A stretch of 64,000 bases of DNA from Terrimonas rubra (lineage in GTDB: Bacteria > Bacteroidota > Bacteroidia > Chitinophagales > Chitinophagaceae). How positions within the stretch are numbered: the stretch's first letter is position 1; each line of letters begins with the position of its first letter. The notes under the pieces were generated by a model. The model had not been told where the DNA came from and made no database searches. It worked only from the letters and a program-made list of their open reading frames with translations. Positions 43,175 through 51,404 of this stretch are shown piece after piece. The DNA lies in NCBI RefSeq assembly GCF_042686025.1, contig NZ_JBHUOZ010000001.1, forward strand, positions 1,488,001 to 1,552,000. The letters are read 5' to 3'. The translations under genes were made by a program, and so were the position numbers.

Positions 43175-44623
43175 ATGCAAGAAATGATTGAAGCCGTTAA
43201 ACAGCTGTATTTTTCGTGGAAAGGCGAGATGCCCCTGTCGCTGGATGTATTGCCGCAATCGGGCAGCGAACGCCGGTATTTCAGGTTATACGGCCCTGGA
43301 AAAAGTTATATCGGTACCTATGGTGCCAACATCAAAGAAAATGATACGTTCAAATACTTTACCGACCATTTTAAAAGCAAGGGACTGACCGTACCGGAAA
43401 TATATGCGTTCAGCCAAAACGGTGAAATCTATATACAGGAAGATTTTGGTGATATATCCTTACTCAACCGCCTGGAGAAGGAAGGCTTCTGTGATGCAGT
43501 GTACAACCTGTTCAAAAAAAGTTTAACGGCACTGGCCAACCTGCAGGTGCAGGGAGATAAGGGACTGGATTATAAACGTTGCCTGACCAATACCGAATTC
43601 GGCAAACAGGCCATTATGGCCGACCTGCTCTACTTTAAATATTATTTTTTAGATGCGTTGCGTAAGCCTTACGACAAGCAAAAACTGATAGATGATTTTG
43701 AAGCACTGAGCACTTACCTGACCCGCACCGAATACAAATACTTTATGTTCCGCGATTTTCAAAGCCGGAATATTATGGTGAGTGAGGATGATAATGTGCA
43801 CTTTATCGATTACCAGGGCGGCATGAAAGGAGCGCCGCAATACGATGTGGCTTCCATGTTATGGCAGGCCCGGGCCAACCTGCCTGCAGCATGGAAAGAC
43901 CAGCTGCTGGAAGATTATATGAATAGCTTTGAGGCATTATTGCAGGAGCCTTTGGACCGTAACCTGTTTAAAAACCAGTACAATGGTTATGTACTCATTC
44001 GTTTATTACAGGTATTGGGCGCTTATGGCTTCAGGGGCCTGTTCGAGCGTAAGGCCCAGTTCTTAACCAGTATTCCGCAGGCATTAAGAAACCTGCGCGA
44101 ATTTTTCGAAAACCAGCACCTGGGTATCTCGGTACCTGAATTTAAAAAAGTACTGGACATCTGTGTGGCCGATGAAGTGATCGCCCAGTTCACCCCTACA
44201 CAGGCCAATGAATCAACACCACTGGTAGTGAAGATCTGCAGCTTCTCCTATAAAAAAGAACTACCCAAAGATGATACCGATAACGGCGGTGGCTTTATGT
44301 TCGATTGCCGGGGCATTTTAAACCCTGGTCGAATTGAAAGTATGAAATCAAAGACCGGCCGTGATAAGGAAGTGATAGATTACCTGGAGCAGCAGACAAA
44401 AATGCCCGATTTTTTAAACAGTGTATTTGATATTGTGGACATGACCGTGGAACAATATATTCAACGTGGCTTTGCAAGCCTGATGGTATCGTTTGGCTGC
44501 ACCGGCGGTCAACACCGCAGTGTATATGCTGCCGATGCCATGGCCCGTCACCTGCGAAATAAATTCAAGGTAAAGATCGACCTGAAACATTGTGTACAGG
44601 ACGAAAAGCAATGGGTTAATTAG
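43175..44623 (+). CDS. AmgK-like amino-sugar kinase fused to a RapZ C-terminal domain
   Basis: A 482-residue fusion. Residues 1-330 are an aminoglycoside-phosphotransferase-type kinase: FRDFQSRNI (catalytic Asp194) and HFIDYQGG (metal Asp212), most like AmgK, which phosphorylates N-acetylmuramate or N-acetylglucosamine at C1. Residues about 351-475 match the C-terminal domain of RapZ: 'GFMFDCRGILNPGR' and VSFGCTGGQHRSVYAA. In Escherichia coli that domain binds glucosamine-6-phosphate and an RNase partner; the N-terminal RapZ ATPase is absent here. The next gene is murU. I chose ATG 43175 because it follows the -7 box; the TTG at 43148 is upstream of it. Confidence 0.88.
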   Translation: MQEMIEAVKQLYFSWKGEMPLSLDVLPQSGSERRYFRLYGPGKSYIGTYGANIKENDTFKYFTDHFKSKGLTVPEIYAFSQNGEIYIQEDFGDISLLNRLEKEGFCDAVYNLFKKSLTALANLQVQGDKGLDYKRCLTNTEFGKQAIMADLLYFKYYFLDALRKPYDKQKLIDDFEALSTYLTRTEYKYFMFRDFQSRNIMVSEDDNVHFIDYQGGMKGAPQYDVASMLWQARANLPAAWKDQLLEDYMNSFEALLQEPLDRNLFKNQYNGYVLIRLLQVLGAYGFRGLFERKAQFLTSIPQALRNLREFFENQHLGISVPEFKKVLDICVADEVIAQFTPTQANESTPLVVKICSFSYKKELPKDDTDNGGGFMFDCRGILNPGRIESMKSKTGRDKEVIDYLEQQTKMPDFLNSVFDIVDMTVEQYIQRGFASLMVSFGCTGGQHRSVYAADAMARHLRNKFKVKIDLKHCVQDEKQWVN

Positions 44624-44626
44624 TTC

Positions 44627-44692
44627 ATGGTTCATAGTTAATAGTTCATAGCAGGTAATTCATAATTCATCATTTATAATTCCTAATTCTTC
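44627..44692. repeat. Reiterated-word spacer (GTTCATAG / ATTCATAATTC)
   Basis: The whole gap between the kinase gene and murU is made of GTTCAT, GTTAATAGTTCATAG and AATTCATAATTCATCAT variants. Confidence 0.7.
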
Positions 44693-44700
44693 ATCAAAGC

Positions 44701-45426
44701 ATGTCTCTACAAACAGCCATGATATTTTGCGCGGGACTGGGCACCAGGTTCAAACCCTGGACAGACAGGCATCCTAAAGCGCTGGCCATTGTGAATGGTA
44801 AATCCTTGTTACAACGTAATATTGAATACCTGCAGCAGTTTGGTATAAACAGGGTAGTGGTGAATGTGCATCACTTTGCACAACAGATCATTGATGCATT
44901 AACAGAAAATAAGGGCTGGGGCAGTGAATTTATTATCAGCGATGAGCAGGATCTGGTACTGGAAACAGGCGGTGGTTTATTAAAGGCAAAACATTTATTT
45001 ACGCCGGGCGAAAGTTTTTTAACCCTCAATGTAGATATACTTACTGACCTGGATATTGCCGCTTTTTATAACTTCCACCGGAAAAATCAATCATTGATCA
45101 GCCTGGCGGTTAGCGACCGGAAAACCAGCCGTTGTTTTGTATTTGATGATTACAACCGTTTAACAGGCTGGCGTAACCTGCAAACAGGCGAAGAGCGTAT
45201 GTCCATACCCACCATAGGAGGGAATAATAAGGCCTTTAGTGGCATCAGTATTTTTAATTATGATTTCTTTAATTTCCTGCGTTTACAGGGCAAGTTCTCC
45301 CTGGTAGATGCTTACCTGGGTTTAGCCAAAGGGCATTTAATTGCAGGGTTTGATCATAGCGGTGGTAAATGGGTGGATGTGGGTAAACCCGAAACCGTTG
45401 CTGTAGCCGAAGGATTATTCCCATAA
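44701..45426 (+). CDS. murU: N-acetylmuramate-1-phosphate uridylyltransferase
   Basis: A 241-residue nucleotidyltransferase. The signature FCAGLGTRFKPWTDRHPKAL binds nucleotide, 'LTLNVDILTDLD' holds the metal Asp, and the ending KWVDVGKPETV is typical of MurU/RmlA-like enzymes. MurU makes UDP-MurNAc from MurNAc-1-phosphate in the anabolic recycling route known from Pseudomonas. The position right after an AmgK-like kinase supports MurU over other sugar-1-phosphate transferases. Confidence 0.85.
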   Translation: MSLQTAMIFCAGLGTRFKPWTDRHPKALAIVNGKSLLQRNIEYLQQFGINRVVVNVHHFAQQIIDALTENKGWGSEFIISDEQDLVLETGGGLLKAKHLFTPGESFLTLNVDILTDLDIAAFYNFHRKNQSLISLAVSDRKTSRCFVFDDYNRLTGWRNLQTGEERMSIPTIGGNNKAFSGISIFNYDFFNFLRLQGKFSLVDAYLGLAKGHLIAGFDHSGGKWVDVGKPETVAVAEGLFP

Positions 45427-45453
45427 TACAACAGTTTATACCCGTTTTTTTCC

Positions 45454-45467
45454 TTGACCTACATCAA
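45454..45467. promoter_or_regulatory. FNR/CRP-type operator candidate upstream of yceI
   Basis: TTGAC-CTAC-ATCAA matches the FNR consensus TTGAT-N4-ATCAA at nine of ten defined positions. It lies about 66 bases upstream of the transcription start predicted from the -7 box at 45514. Confidence 0.5.
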
Positions 45468-45492
45468 CTGTTTTTCTTGCGATAGGTCATTG

Positions 45493-45521
45493 TTGGCCTC
45501 CTGTTTGCCATACTATTTTTG
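45493..45521 (+). promoter_or_regulatory. Predicted yceI promoter
   Basis: TTG at 45493-45495 and TATTTTTG at 45514-45521 are separated by 18 bases, close to the Bacteroidota promoter pattern. Confidence 0.65.
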
Positions 45522-45563
45522 CAATATCAAAATATCAAAAAACAAACAGCAAAAAATAATATT

Positions 45564-46088
45564 ATGGCAACAACAAAATGGGTTTTAGATCCCACGCACA
45601 GTGAATTACAGTTTAAGGTTAAACACCTGATGATCACCAATGTAACCGGTACTTTACCAGCTATCAGCGGCGAGGTAGAAAGTGATGGTGATAACTTTAC
45701 AGCGGCATCCGTAACTTTTTCGGCCGACCTGAGTGCTATCTCTACCAACAACGACCAGAGAGATACCCACCTGAAAAGTGGTGACTTCTTTGATGTAGAA
45801 AAATACCCGGCTATTTCTTTTACCAGCAAATCATTTAACGCAGCTGACGAAAAGATCACCGGTGAATTGACCATTCGTGATATCACTAAAACAGTTACCC
45901 TGAATGTAAGCTTTGACGGTACTGCCAAAGATCCCTGGGGTAATGAAAAAGCAGGTTTCTCTTTAAATGGTAAGATCAACCGTAACGACTTTGGCTTAAG
46001 CTGGAATGCCGCACTGGAAACTGGTGGTGTACTGGTAAGTGAAGATGTAAAAATCCACGCTGAGTTACAATTTGTAAAACAAGCATAA
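45564..46088 (+). CDS. yceI: YceI family protein
   Basis: A 174-residue lipocalin-like beta-barrel protein that in known members binds polyisoprenoids. Family signs: 'WVLDPTHSELQFKVKHLMIT' at the start, DQRDTHLKSGDFFDVEKYP, 'GELTIRDITKTVTL' and a final 'LNGKINRNDFGLSWN'. There is no signal peptide, so it is predicted cytoplasmic, a common variant. I chose ATG 45564 because the upstream extension contains the predicted promoter leader. It is monocistronic, with an FNR-like box upstream and a bidirectional terminator downstream. Confidence 0.92.
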   Translation: MATTKWVLDPTHSELQFKVKHLMITNVTGTLPAISGEVESDGDNFTAASVTFSADLSAISTNNDQRDTHLKSGDFFDVEKYPAISFTSKSFNAADEKITGELTIRDITKTVTLNVSFDGTAKDPWGNEKAGFSLNGKINRNDFGLSWNAALETGGVLVSEDVKIHAELQFVKQA

Positions 46089-46110
46089 TTTTATACGGCA
46101 ATTATATAAA

Positions 46111-46140
46111 AAAGGGAAGCTGGTAAAGCTTCCCTTTTTA
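46111..46140. terminator. Bidirectional terminator between yceI and the phosphoesterase gene
   Basis: AAAGGGAAGCT pairs with AGCTTCCCTTT around a 5-base loop; A and T tracts flank it on both sides, and it sits between convergent genes. Confidence 0.9.
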
Positions 46141-47265
46141 TTTTGTTTCGGTCAAAGGTTGTTTATTCTCTTCGGCCAGTTGTGTCAGCGACATTTCCTC
46201 TAAAACAATTCGCCGGGTACTATTATCTTCCTTCTTCCATTTTATCAGCCTTAACCAGCCATCACTGATCTCAATACCGGTAATATCCCCGTCACTGTAA
46301 CAGCAACAGCCCGTATTAAAGTAACCGGGCCTCATGGTGAGGTAATCAACAGACAGGGTTTTATATTCCCTTTCCCGTCTTTTTATTTCAGCCTCAAGCT
46401 CCGTTACCTTCTCCTGCAGGTTGTTTTTTTGTGCATATTGTAGCTGTTTATACAGCCTTTCCAGGTGGGTAAGGGATGCAAATACGGGTTGATGGGTATG
46501 ACCGGTGATAAGCATGGTATCTTTATGTTCGGCACTCCATTGGTACATGATGCTGTTATGCAGGCTTTTTACTTCATCGTAAAAGGCAGGGGAGTTAGGG
46601 TTAATGTCCAGGTAACTTTGTAAAGGCGCCCAGATACGGGCTACAAAAAACTTACTGAACCAGTTGCCATCACTTTGCAGATCGCCCTGGTGGCCATGGG
46701 TACAGAGTATCTGTAAGGGCGTATCATTAACAATAGTGGTGAGTATAACGCCTTCGTGTATTGGCACTTTGTAGCCAAACATATTCTTTAAGTAATAACC
46801 GGCCAAAGGGTCGTTTGCCCATAATAGGTCGTGGTTGCCGAATATTTTTACATGCCGCTCAACAGTAATGAATTCTCTCTCGGCTGCAAAAGTGGCCGCA
46901 TTGTGTTTTTTTACTTGTCCCAGCGAGTTTTCCCAAAGCTCCTCGCTATCACCCAGGTTAATAAAAAAATATTGCGCTGTTTTATAATAGGCCAGGGCGT
47001 CCAGGTAATTCCTTTCTGCCGGGGCAAAGTCATCGGCGCCGTTACGGGCACCCTTATGCTGATCGGAAAAAATAATGAACCGGTCGGTATCCGCCCGGAA
47101 GGGTATCACAAGACCCTTTTTATCATTGCCGCTGATGATAGCTTCATGCAGCGTATTTAAGGCTTTAAAAATTCTTTCCTTATCCGGCTTTGATGAAAAA
47201 CGGTTACTGGCCCAGGTTACGGGTTTAAATAAAATACGACGTAATATGCGTTGTATAAAGGACAA
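46138..47265 (-). CDS. Calcineurin-like metallophosphoesterase
   Basis: A 375-residue cytoplasmic phosphoesterase. Metal-site motifs: FSDQH (Asp68, His70), NLGDSEELWE (Asp106), GNHD (144-146), THGHQGD near 205 and TGHTHQP near 257. A charged coiled-coil insert (about 270-300, rich in Glu, Lys and Arg) follows the last motif, and a TGCCCY cysteine cluster lies near residue 317. The substrate is unknown; the fold covers nucleotide, protein and lipid A precursor phosphoesterases. The stop lies within the shared terminator. Confidence 0.85.
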   Translation of the reverse strand: MSFIQRILRRILFKPVTWASNRFSSKPDKERIFKALNTLHEAIISGNDKKGLVIPFRADTDRFIIFSDQHKGARNGADDFAPAERNYLDALAYYKTAQYFFINLGDSEELWENSLGQVKKHNAATFAAEREFITVERHVKIFGNHDLLWANDPLAGYYLKNMFGYKVPIHEGVILTTIVNDTPLQILCTHGHQGDLQSDGNWFSKFFVARIWAPLQSYLDINPNSPAFYDEVKSLHNSIMYQWSAEHKDTMLITGHTHQPVFASLTHLERLYKQLQYAQKNNLQEKVTELEAEIKRREREYKTLSVDYLTMRPGYFNTGCCCYSDGDITGIEISDGWLRLIKWKKEDNSTRRIVLEEMSLTQLAEENKQPLTETK

Positions 47266-47492
47266 AACCGGGATTATAAAAGTGAAAACTAAAGCTATAA
47301 CCGCAATACCTCTTGGTGGTCAGGTATGCTGCAGCTATAACTCCGCTAATTTACCGTTCATGTATAAAATATCTCATTATGACCAATAACCGGCAGGCCT
47401 CATAAAACCATTATTGGTGGTCATAATACCTGTACAAACCCGGCCGGTAATCACATCCTATGATAAAACTGCCGGTCTTTGTTCAACCGTTT

Positions 47493-47873
47493 TTATTTTA
47501 CGGCCAGCATACTGATCTCTACATTCACAAACTTGGGTAAAGCTGCCACCTGTACGGTTTCACGGGCAGGGTAATCACCGGTGAAATAACTGCCGTACAC
47601 CTCGTTAATCTCAGCAAAGCGATGCATATCCGTGATAAAGATGGTGCTTTTGATCACGTTGGAAAAATCCATACCGGCCGCTGTTAATATGGCTTTCAGG
47701 TTTTTCATGCACTGGTGTGTTTCGGCCTGTAAATCAGCATTATTGAGGCTGCCGCCAATAGGGTCAATGCAAATTTGACCGGAAATATACAAGGTATCAT
47801 TTACCAGTATTGCCTGGTTATAAGGACCAATCGGAGCCGGTGCATCGGGAGTATTAATGACCTGTTTTGCCAT
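47493..47873 (-). CDS. ridA: RidA family enamine/imine deaminase
   Basis: A 126-residue protein of the YjgF/YER057c/UK114 family. It has APIGPYNQAI at about 13-22, 'LYISGQICIDP', and the substrate-binding ARETVQVAALPK with the conserved Arg. RidA hydrolyses reactive 2-aminoacrylate-type enamines released by PLP enzymes. It is divergent from the dehydrogenase-like gene at 47935, sharing a 61-base promoter region. Confidence 0.93.
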   Translation of the reverse strand: MAKQVINTPDAPAPIGPYNQAILVNDTLYISGQICIDPIGGSLNNADLQAETHQCMKNLKAILTAAGMDFSNVIKSTIFITDMHRFAEINEVYGSYFTGDYPARETVQVAALPKFVNVEISMLAVK

Positions 47874-47934
47874 ATTTCGTTAATTTCTTTCAGGCGAATA
47901 TACCTTTATGCATTTTCTTTGCAAAAAATAACGC

Positions 47935-48564
47935 ATGCAAATTACGGTCATTACCAATCCTGCATTAAAGCAGGAGCTGTTACAACAGGTTACCGGGGAA
48001 CAGGCATTAACCGGTGTACAGTTTGCAGCATCTGTAAGCGAGGTACAGCCCCATGCAGCGGTAGTGATCGATTTGTTGTTTACGGGCAGTGAAGAAGAAA
48101 TCAAACGATTGCATGCATTGCAGGCGGGACTGGTGATCGTTCACGCACCATTGGTAACTTTGCCGCAGCTGCCGGGTAATTTTGCCCGTATCAACTCCTG
48201 GCCCGGTTTTTTACAACGTAATTTAGTAGAAGCGGCAACAACGGCTCCGCTCCGGATACAGGTAGAGCAGGTATTTCAGCGGTTTAATAAAAAAGTATCA
48301 TTTACTGCTGATGTGGTTGGTTTTATCAGCGCCCGTGTAGTGGCAACTATTATTAATGAAGCTTACTTAAGTCTTGCAGAAGAATTAAGTACAAAAGAAG
48401 CCATTGATACGGCCATGAAAATGGGAACAAACTATCCTTATGGTCCTTTTGAATGGGCGGGTAAAATCGGGAAAGAAGAACTGGCCGGTTTATTAAAACT
48501 GCTGGCACGCGAAAAATCCCGTTATACGGTAGCACCTTTATTAGTTCAAGAAATAAACGAATGA
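47935..48564 (+). CDS. 3-hydroxyacyl-CoA dehydrogenase C-terminal-like protein
   Basis: A 209-residue protein. Residues about 112-205 match the helical C-terminal domain of 3-hydroxyacyl-CoA dehydrogenases ('DVVGFISARVVATIINEAYL', 'MKMGTNYPYGPFEWAGKIG'). The N-terminal ~100 residues are a reduced Rossmann-like region without a GxGxxG motif, so NAD binding and classical activity are doubtful. It overlaps tsaB by four bases (ATGA), indicating coupled translation, although no pathway links them. Confidence 0.75.
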   Translation: MQITVITNPALKQELLQQVTGEQALTGVQFAASVSEVQPHAAVVIDLLFTGSEEEIKRLHALQAGLVIVHAPLVTLPQLPGNFARINSWPGFLQRNLVEAATTAPLRIQVEQVFQRFNKKVSFTADVVGFISARVVATIINEAYLSLAEELSTKEAIDTAMKMGTNYPYGPFEWAGKIGKEELAGLLKLLAREKSRYTVAPLLVQEINE

Positions 48565-49226
48565 GTTTACTATTACATATAGATACAGCCCTGGGTAAGG
48601 CAACTGTAAGCCTGGCAGCCGGGGAAACATTGATCGCGGTGAAAGAAAACCAGGATATGCGTGACCAGGCAACATGGATACATACTGCTATTCAGAACCT
48701 GTTGCAGGAAAATGGTTACACCACTGCATCCCTGAGTGCCATAGCAGTAGTGGCAGGGCCGGGTTCCTATACCGGCTTACGTATTGGCCTGGCTACTGCC
48801 AAGGGTTTATGTTACGCTTTGCAGATTCCGCTGATCACCATAAATACCCTGGAACTGATTGCGCAGGCAGCGCAGCCACAGGCAACCGACCTGGTTTGCG
48901 CCATGATTGATGCCCGGAGAATGGAAGTATTTATGGCTCTTTATAATAAGGCGGGGGAAGCTATTATTGAGCCGGAAGCGAAGATCATTACTGCAGATAG
49001 TTTTGCCGATATACTGGATCAGCAGTATATAGTATTTGCCGGCAACTCCAATGCCAAGGTGAGTTCTGTGATAAAACACCCCCATGCAGTTTTTTTGGAA
49101 AATAACTATACAGTTACCGATATTTGTGCCTTTGCCAACCGGATGTATCAAAATGGATCATTCACCGGTCTGGCATACGCTGAGCCATACTATGTTAAAG
49201 AATACTACAGTACGTCCGGAACGTAG
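48561..49226 (+). CDS. tsaB: tRNA threonylcarbamoyladenosine biosynthesis protein TsaB
   Basis: A 221-residue ASKHA-fold protein. It has LLLHIDTALGKATVSL at the N-terminus, the signature 'AVVAGPGSYTGLRIGLATAKGL' (in part GPGSYTGLRIG) near 67-85, and AMIDARRMEVFMALY. TsaB scaffolds the TsaD/TsaE complex that makes t6A at position 37 of ANN-decoding tRNAs. It starts within the last codon of the preceding gene. Confidence 0.93.
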   Translation: MSLLLHIDTALGKATVSLAAGETLIAVKENQDMRDQATWIHTAIQNLLQENGYTTASLSAIAVVAGPGSYTGLRIGLATAKGLCYALQIPLITINTLELIAQAAQPQATDLVCAMIDARRMEVFMALYNKAGEAIIEPEAKIITADSFADILDQQYIVFAGNSNAKVSSVIKHPHAVFLENNYTVTDICAFANRMYQNGSFTGLAYAEPYYVKEYYSTSGT

Positions 49227-49291
49227 GGCCATCTTTTTTCCATCTATCCTATTAATCTAAACAAAATCTAATTATTTGACCATCAAACTTA

Positions 49292-49642
49292 ATGAAAAGT
49301 ACCATGAGCAACTATTTGCTAACATTCAGCCCTAACGGGGACCAAAAAACACCTATTGAAGTTGATTTGCTCAGCGTTAAAAAAGCTGCCCTCATTTATC
49401 GTGCTATCAACCACAAACTACGTCAACAGATCCTGAAACTTATTGACGAAACGGCTAACATTACTGTTACCGATATCTACGTTAAATTAAGACTGGAACA
49501 ATCTGTTGCCTCTCAGCACCTGGCCGTTTTACGTAAGGCCGGCTTTGTCGTTACCAATCGTGATGGCAAGTATATTCATTATGCGGTTAATAAAGAACGT
49601 ATGCATGAATTAAACCAATGTATCGAAATTTTGTTAAAGTAG
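49292..49642 (+). CDS. ArsR family transcriptional regulator
   Basis: A 116-residue winged-helix protein. The DNA-binding helix-turn-helix is 'ITVTDIYVKLRLEQSVASQHLAVLRKAG' (in part SVASQHLAVLRKAG) at about 57-85, followed by a wing (VVTNRDGKYIHYAV). Only one Cys (Cys110, in ELNQCIE) is present, so neither a classical ArsR metal site nor the two-Cys redox switch of BigR is obvious. It lies 293 bases upstream of the CstB-like gene on the same strand and is a candidate regulator of it. ATG 49304 is an alternative start. Confidence 0.85.
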   Translation: MKSTMSNYLLTFSPNGDQKTPIEVDLLSVKKAALIYRAINHKLRQQILKLIDETANITVTDIYVKLRLEQSVASQHLAVLRKAGFVVTNRDGKYIHYAVNKERMHELNQCIEILLK

Positions 49643-49888
49643 TTTAACGGTTACAATCCTATAGTAAGGTTTGATAGACGGATGACCGGTAGCAGCAAAA
49701 CTGTTATCCGGCATTCCATTTATTGTACAGGAACAAACAAATACGCTTCACCTGAACTAATGCCTGAATAACAGGTTGTTAGCGTAAAAGTTACCAAAAG
49801 TATAAATGTTTGTTCCATACCGGCCTGAACCCTGGCGGGCAATCAGGGCTCAGGGCAGGTTTGCCGCGGTTTACGGGCAATCCTGTTG

Positions 49889-49896
49889 TATATTTG
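49889..49896 (+). promoter_or_regulatory. -7 box (TATATTTG) of the CstB-like gene
   Basis: TATATTTG lies 38 bases before ATG 49935; TTTG at 49860-49863 is a possible -33 element 25 bases upstream. Confidence 0.55.
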
Positions 49897-49934
49897 TAGC
49901 CGGTTACAAACACATAATATAAATTTTGAGCATT

Positions 49935-51341
49935 ATGTTTATCAAACAACTATATACCAATTGCCTTAGCGAAGCAGCTTACTATATTGAAAGTGAGGGC
50001 GAAGCGGCTATTATAGATCCCTTGCGTGATATTGATGAGTATTTGCAGCTGGCAAATGAGCGTAAAGCCACCATCAAATATATTTTTGAAACCCATTTTC
50101 ATGCTGACTTTGTCAGCGGACATATTGACCTGGCCAAAGCCACAGGGGCTGATATTATCTATGGTCCTAATACGGAGGCAGGTTTTACTTTTCATGCAGC
50201 CAAGGACAATGAAGTATTTAACCTGGGTAAACTGCAGATCAGGGTATTGCATACACCGGGGCATACGATGGAATCATCCTGTTATTTATTAAAAGATGAA
50301 ACAGGTAAGGATCATTGCATCTTTACCGGCGATACACTTTTCGTTGGTGATGTGGGCCGTCCCGACCTTGCACAACAAGGTACTGTAACCACTGCCGACC
50401 TGGCGGGTATGATGTATGACAGTTTACAAAATAAGATCGTTCCCCTGGCGGACGATATTATAGTTTATCCTGCGCACGGACCCGGCAGCGCCTGTGGTAA
50501 AAACCTGGGTCCGAATACCTACAGCACTATCGGTACCGAAAAACAAAGCAACTATGCTTTAAAGGCAAAGGATAAAGAGGAGTTTGTAAAAGTGGTGACC
50601 GATGGCATACCACCGCCTCCTGATTATTTCCCGGTAAATGCAAAGATCAATAAAGAAGGGTATGCTAATATTGATGCGGTAATTGAACAGGGAATGACAG
50701 CACTACCTGTTGCTGATTTTAAAAACCTGTCACAGAAAGGCGCCATTATTTTAGATACCCGCCGTGCAAATGTATTTACCCAGGGTTTTGTACCGGGTAG
50801 TATTTTCATCGGGCTGGAAGGCCGTTTTGCCGAGTGGGCAGGTAGCCTGTTACCGTTTGACCAAGATATGATACTGGTAACCGCCGCAGGCCAGGAGAAA
50901 GAAACGATCGTGCGCCTGGCACGTGTAGGTTTTGATAAGGTAAAAGGTTACCTGCAAGGTGGTTTTGAGGCATGGGCTGCAGCCGGTGAAAACATTGAAA
51001 TGATCATTGATATTGAGCCGGACGAACTGATGATGGATATACCTTTTGACAGTAACCTGGTAGTGGTGGATGTAAGAAAACCTAACGAATTTGTAGAAGG
51101 GCATTTAAAAGATGCTGTAAATCTTCCGCTGGCCGATTTAAAGGATACGGCTTTAATCGCCAATATCAATGAAACGGATAACCTCTATGTTCATTGTGCA
51201 GGCGGGTACAGAAGTGTGATCGCCTCCTCCCTGTTGAAACGCCAGGGCCTGCATAACCTGCGCAATGTGGTAGGCGGCTGGGGCGTGATCAAAGATCAGC
51301 CTAAGGCACAGATCGTGAAAGAAGCCAGTGTGCTTAATTAA
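49935..51341 (+). CDS. CstB-like persulfide dioxygenase / pseudo-rhodanese / rhodanese
   Basis: A 468-residue, three-domain enzyme. Residues 1-240: metallo-beta-lactamase fold of the ETHE1/persulfide dioxygenase class, with THFHADFVSGH (His54, His56, Asp58), His110, TGD (Asp133) and His181. Residues about 255-350: rhodanese fold in which the active-site loop reads VTAAGQEKE and lacks Cys. Residues about 365-455: rhodanese with catalytic Cys421 in HCAGGYRS. This order is that of Staphylococcus CstB, which oxidises persulfides and makes thiosulfate. No membrane segment, so cytoplasmic. I chose ATG 49935 over TTG 49926. Confidence 0.88.
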   Translation: MFIKQLYTNCLSEAAYYIESEGEAAIIDPLRDIDEYLQLANERKATIKYIFETHFHADFVSGHIDLAKATGADIIYGPNTEAGFTFHAAKDNEVFNLGKLQIRVLHTPGHTMESSCYLLKDETGKDHCIFTGDTLFVGDVGRPDLAQQGTVTTADLAGMMYDSLQNKIVPLADDIIVYPAHGPGSACGKNLGPNTYSTIGTEKQSNYALKAKDKEEFVKVVTDGIPPPPDYFPVNAKINKEGYANIDAVIEQGMTALPVADFKNLSQKGAIILDTRRANVFTQGFVPGSIFIGLEGRFAEWAGSLLPFDQDMILVTAAGQEKETIVRLARVGFDKVKGYLQGGFEAWAAAGENIEMIIDIEPDELMMDIPFDSNLVVVDVRKPNEFVEGHLKDAVNLPLADLKDTALIANINETDNLYVHCAGGYRSVIASSLLKRQGLHNLRNVVGGWGVIKDQPKAQIVKEASVLN

Positions 51342-51365
51342 GATGAAATAATTAACATGGAATAT

Positions 51366-51395
51366 AAGAAGGGGTGACATTGTCACTCCTTCTTA
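51366..51395. terminator. Terminator between CstB-like and acyltransferase genes
   Basis: An inverted repeat, AAGAAGG-GTGACA with GTCAC-CCTTCTT (one mismatch), lies between convergent genes. T tracts are short. Confidence 0.7.
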
Positions 51396-51404
51396 CGTTT
51401 TGTA

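Noticed and set aside
45527..45979. 150-codon open frame antisense to yceI
   Set aside because: Mirror of yceI without its own start signal or family.
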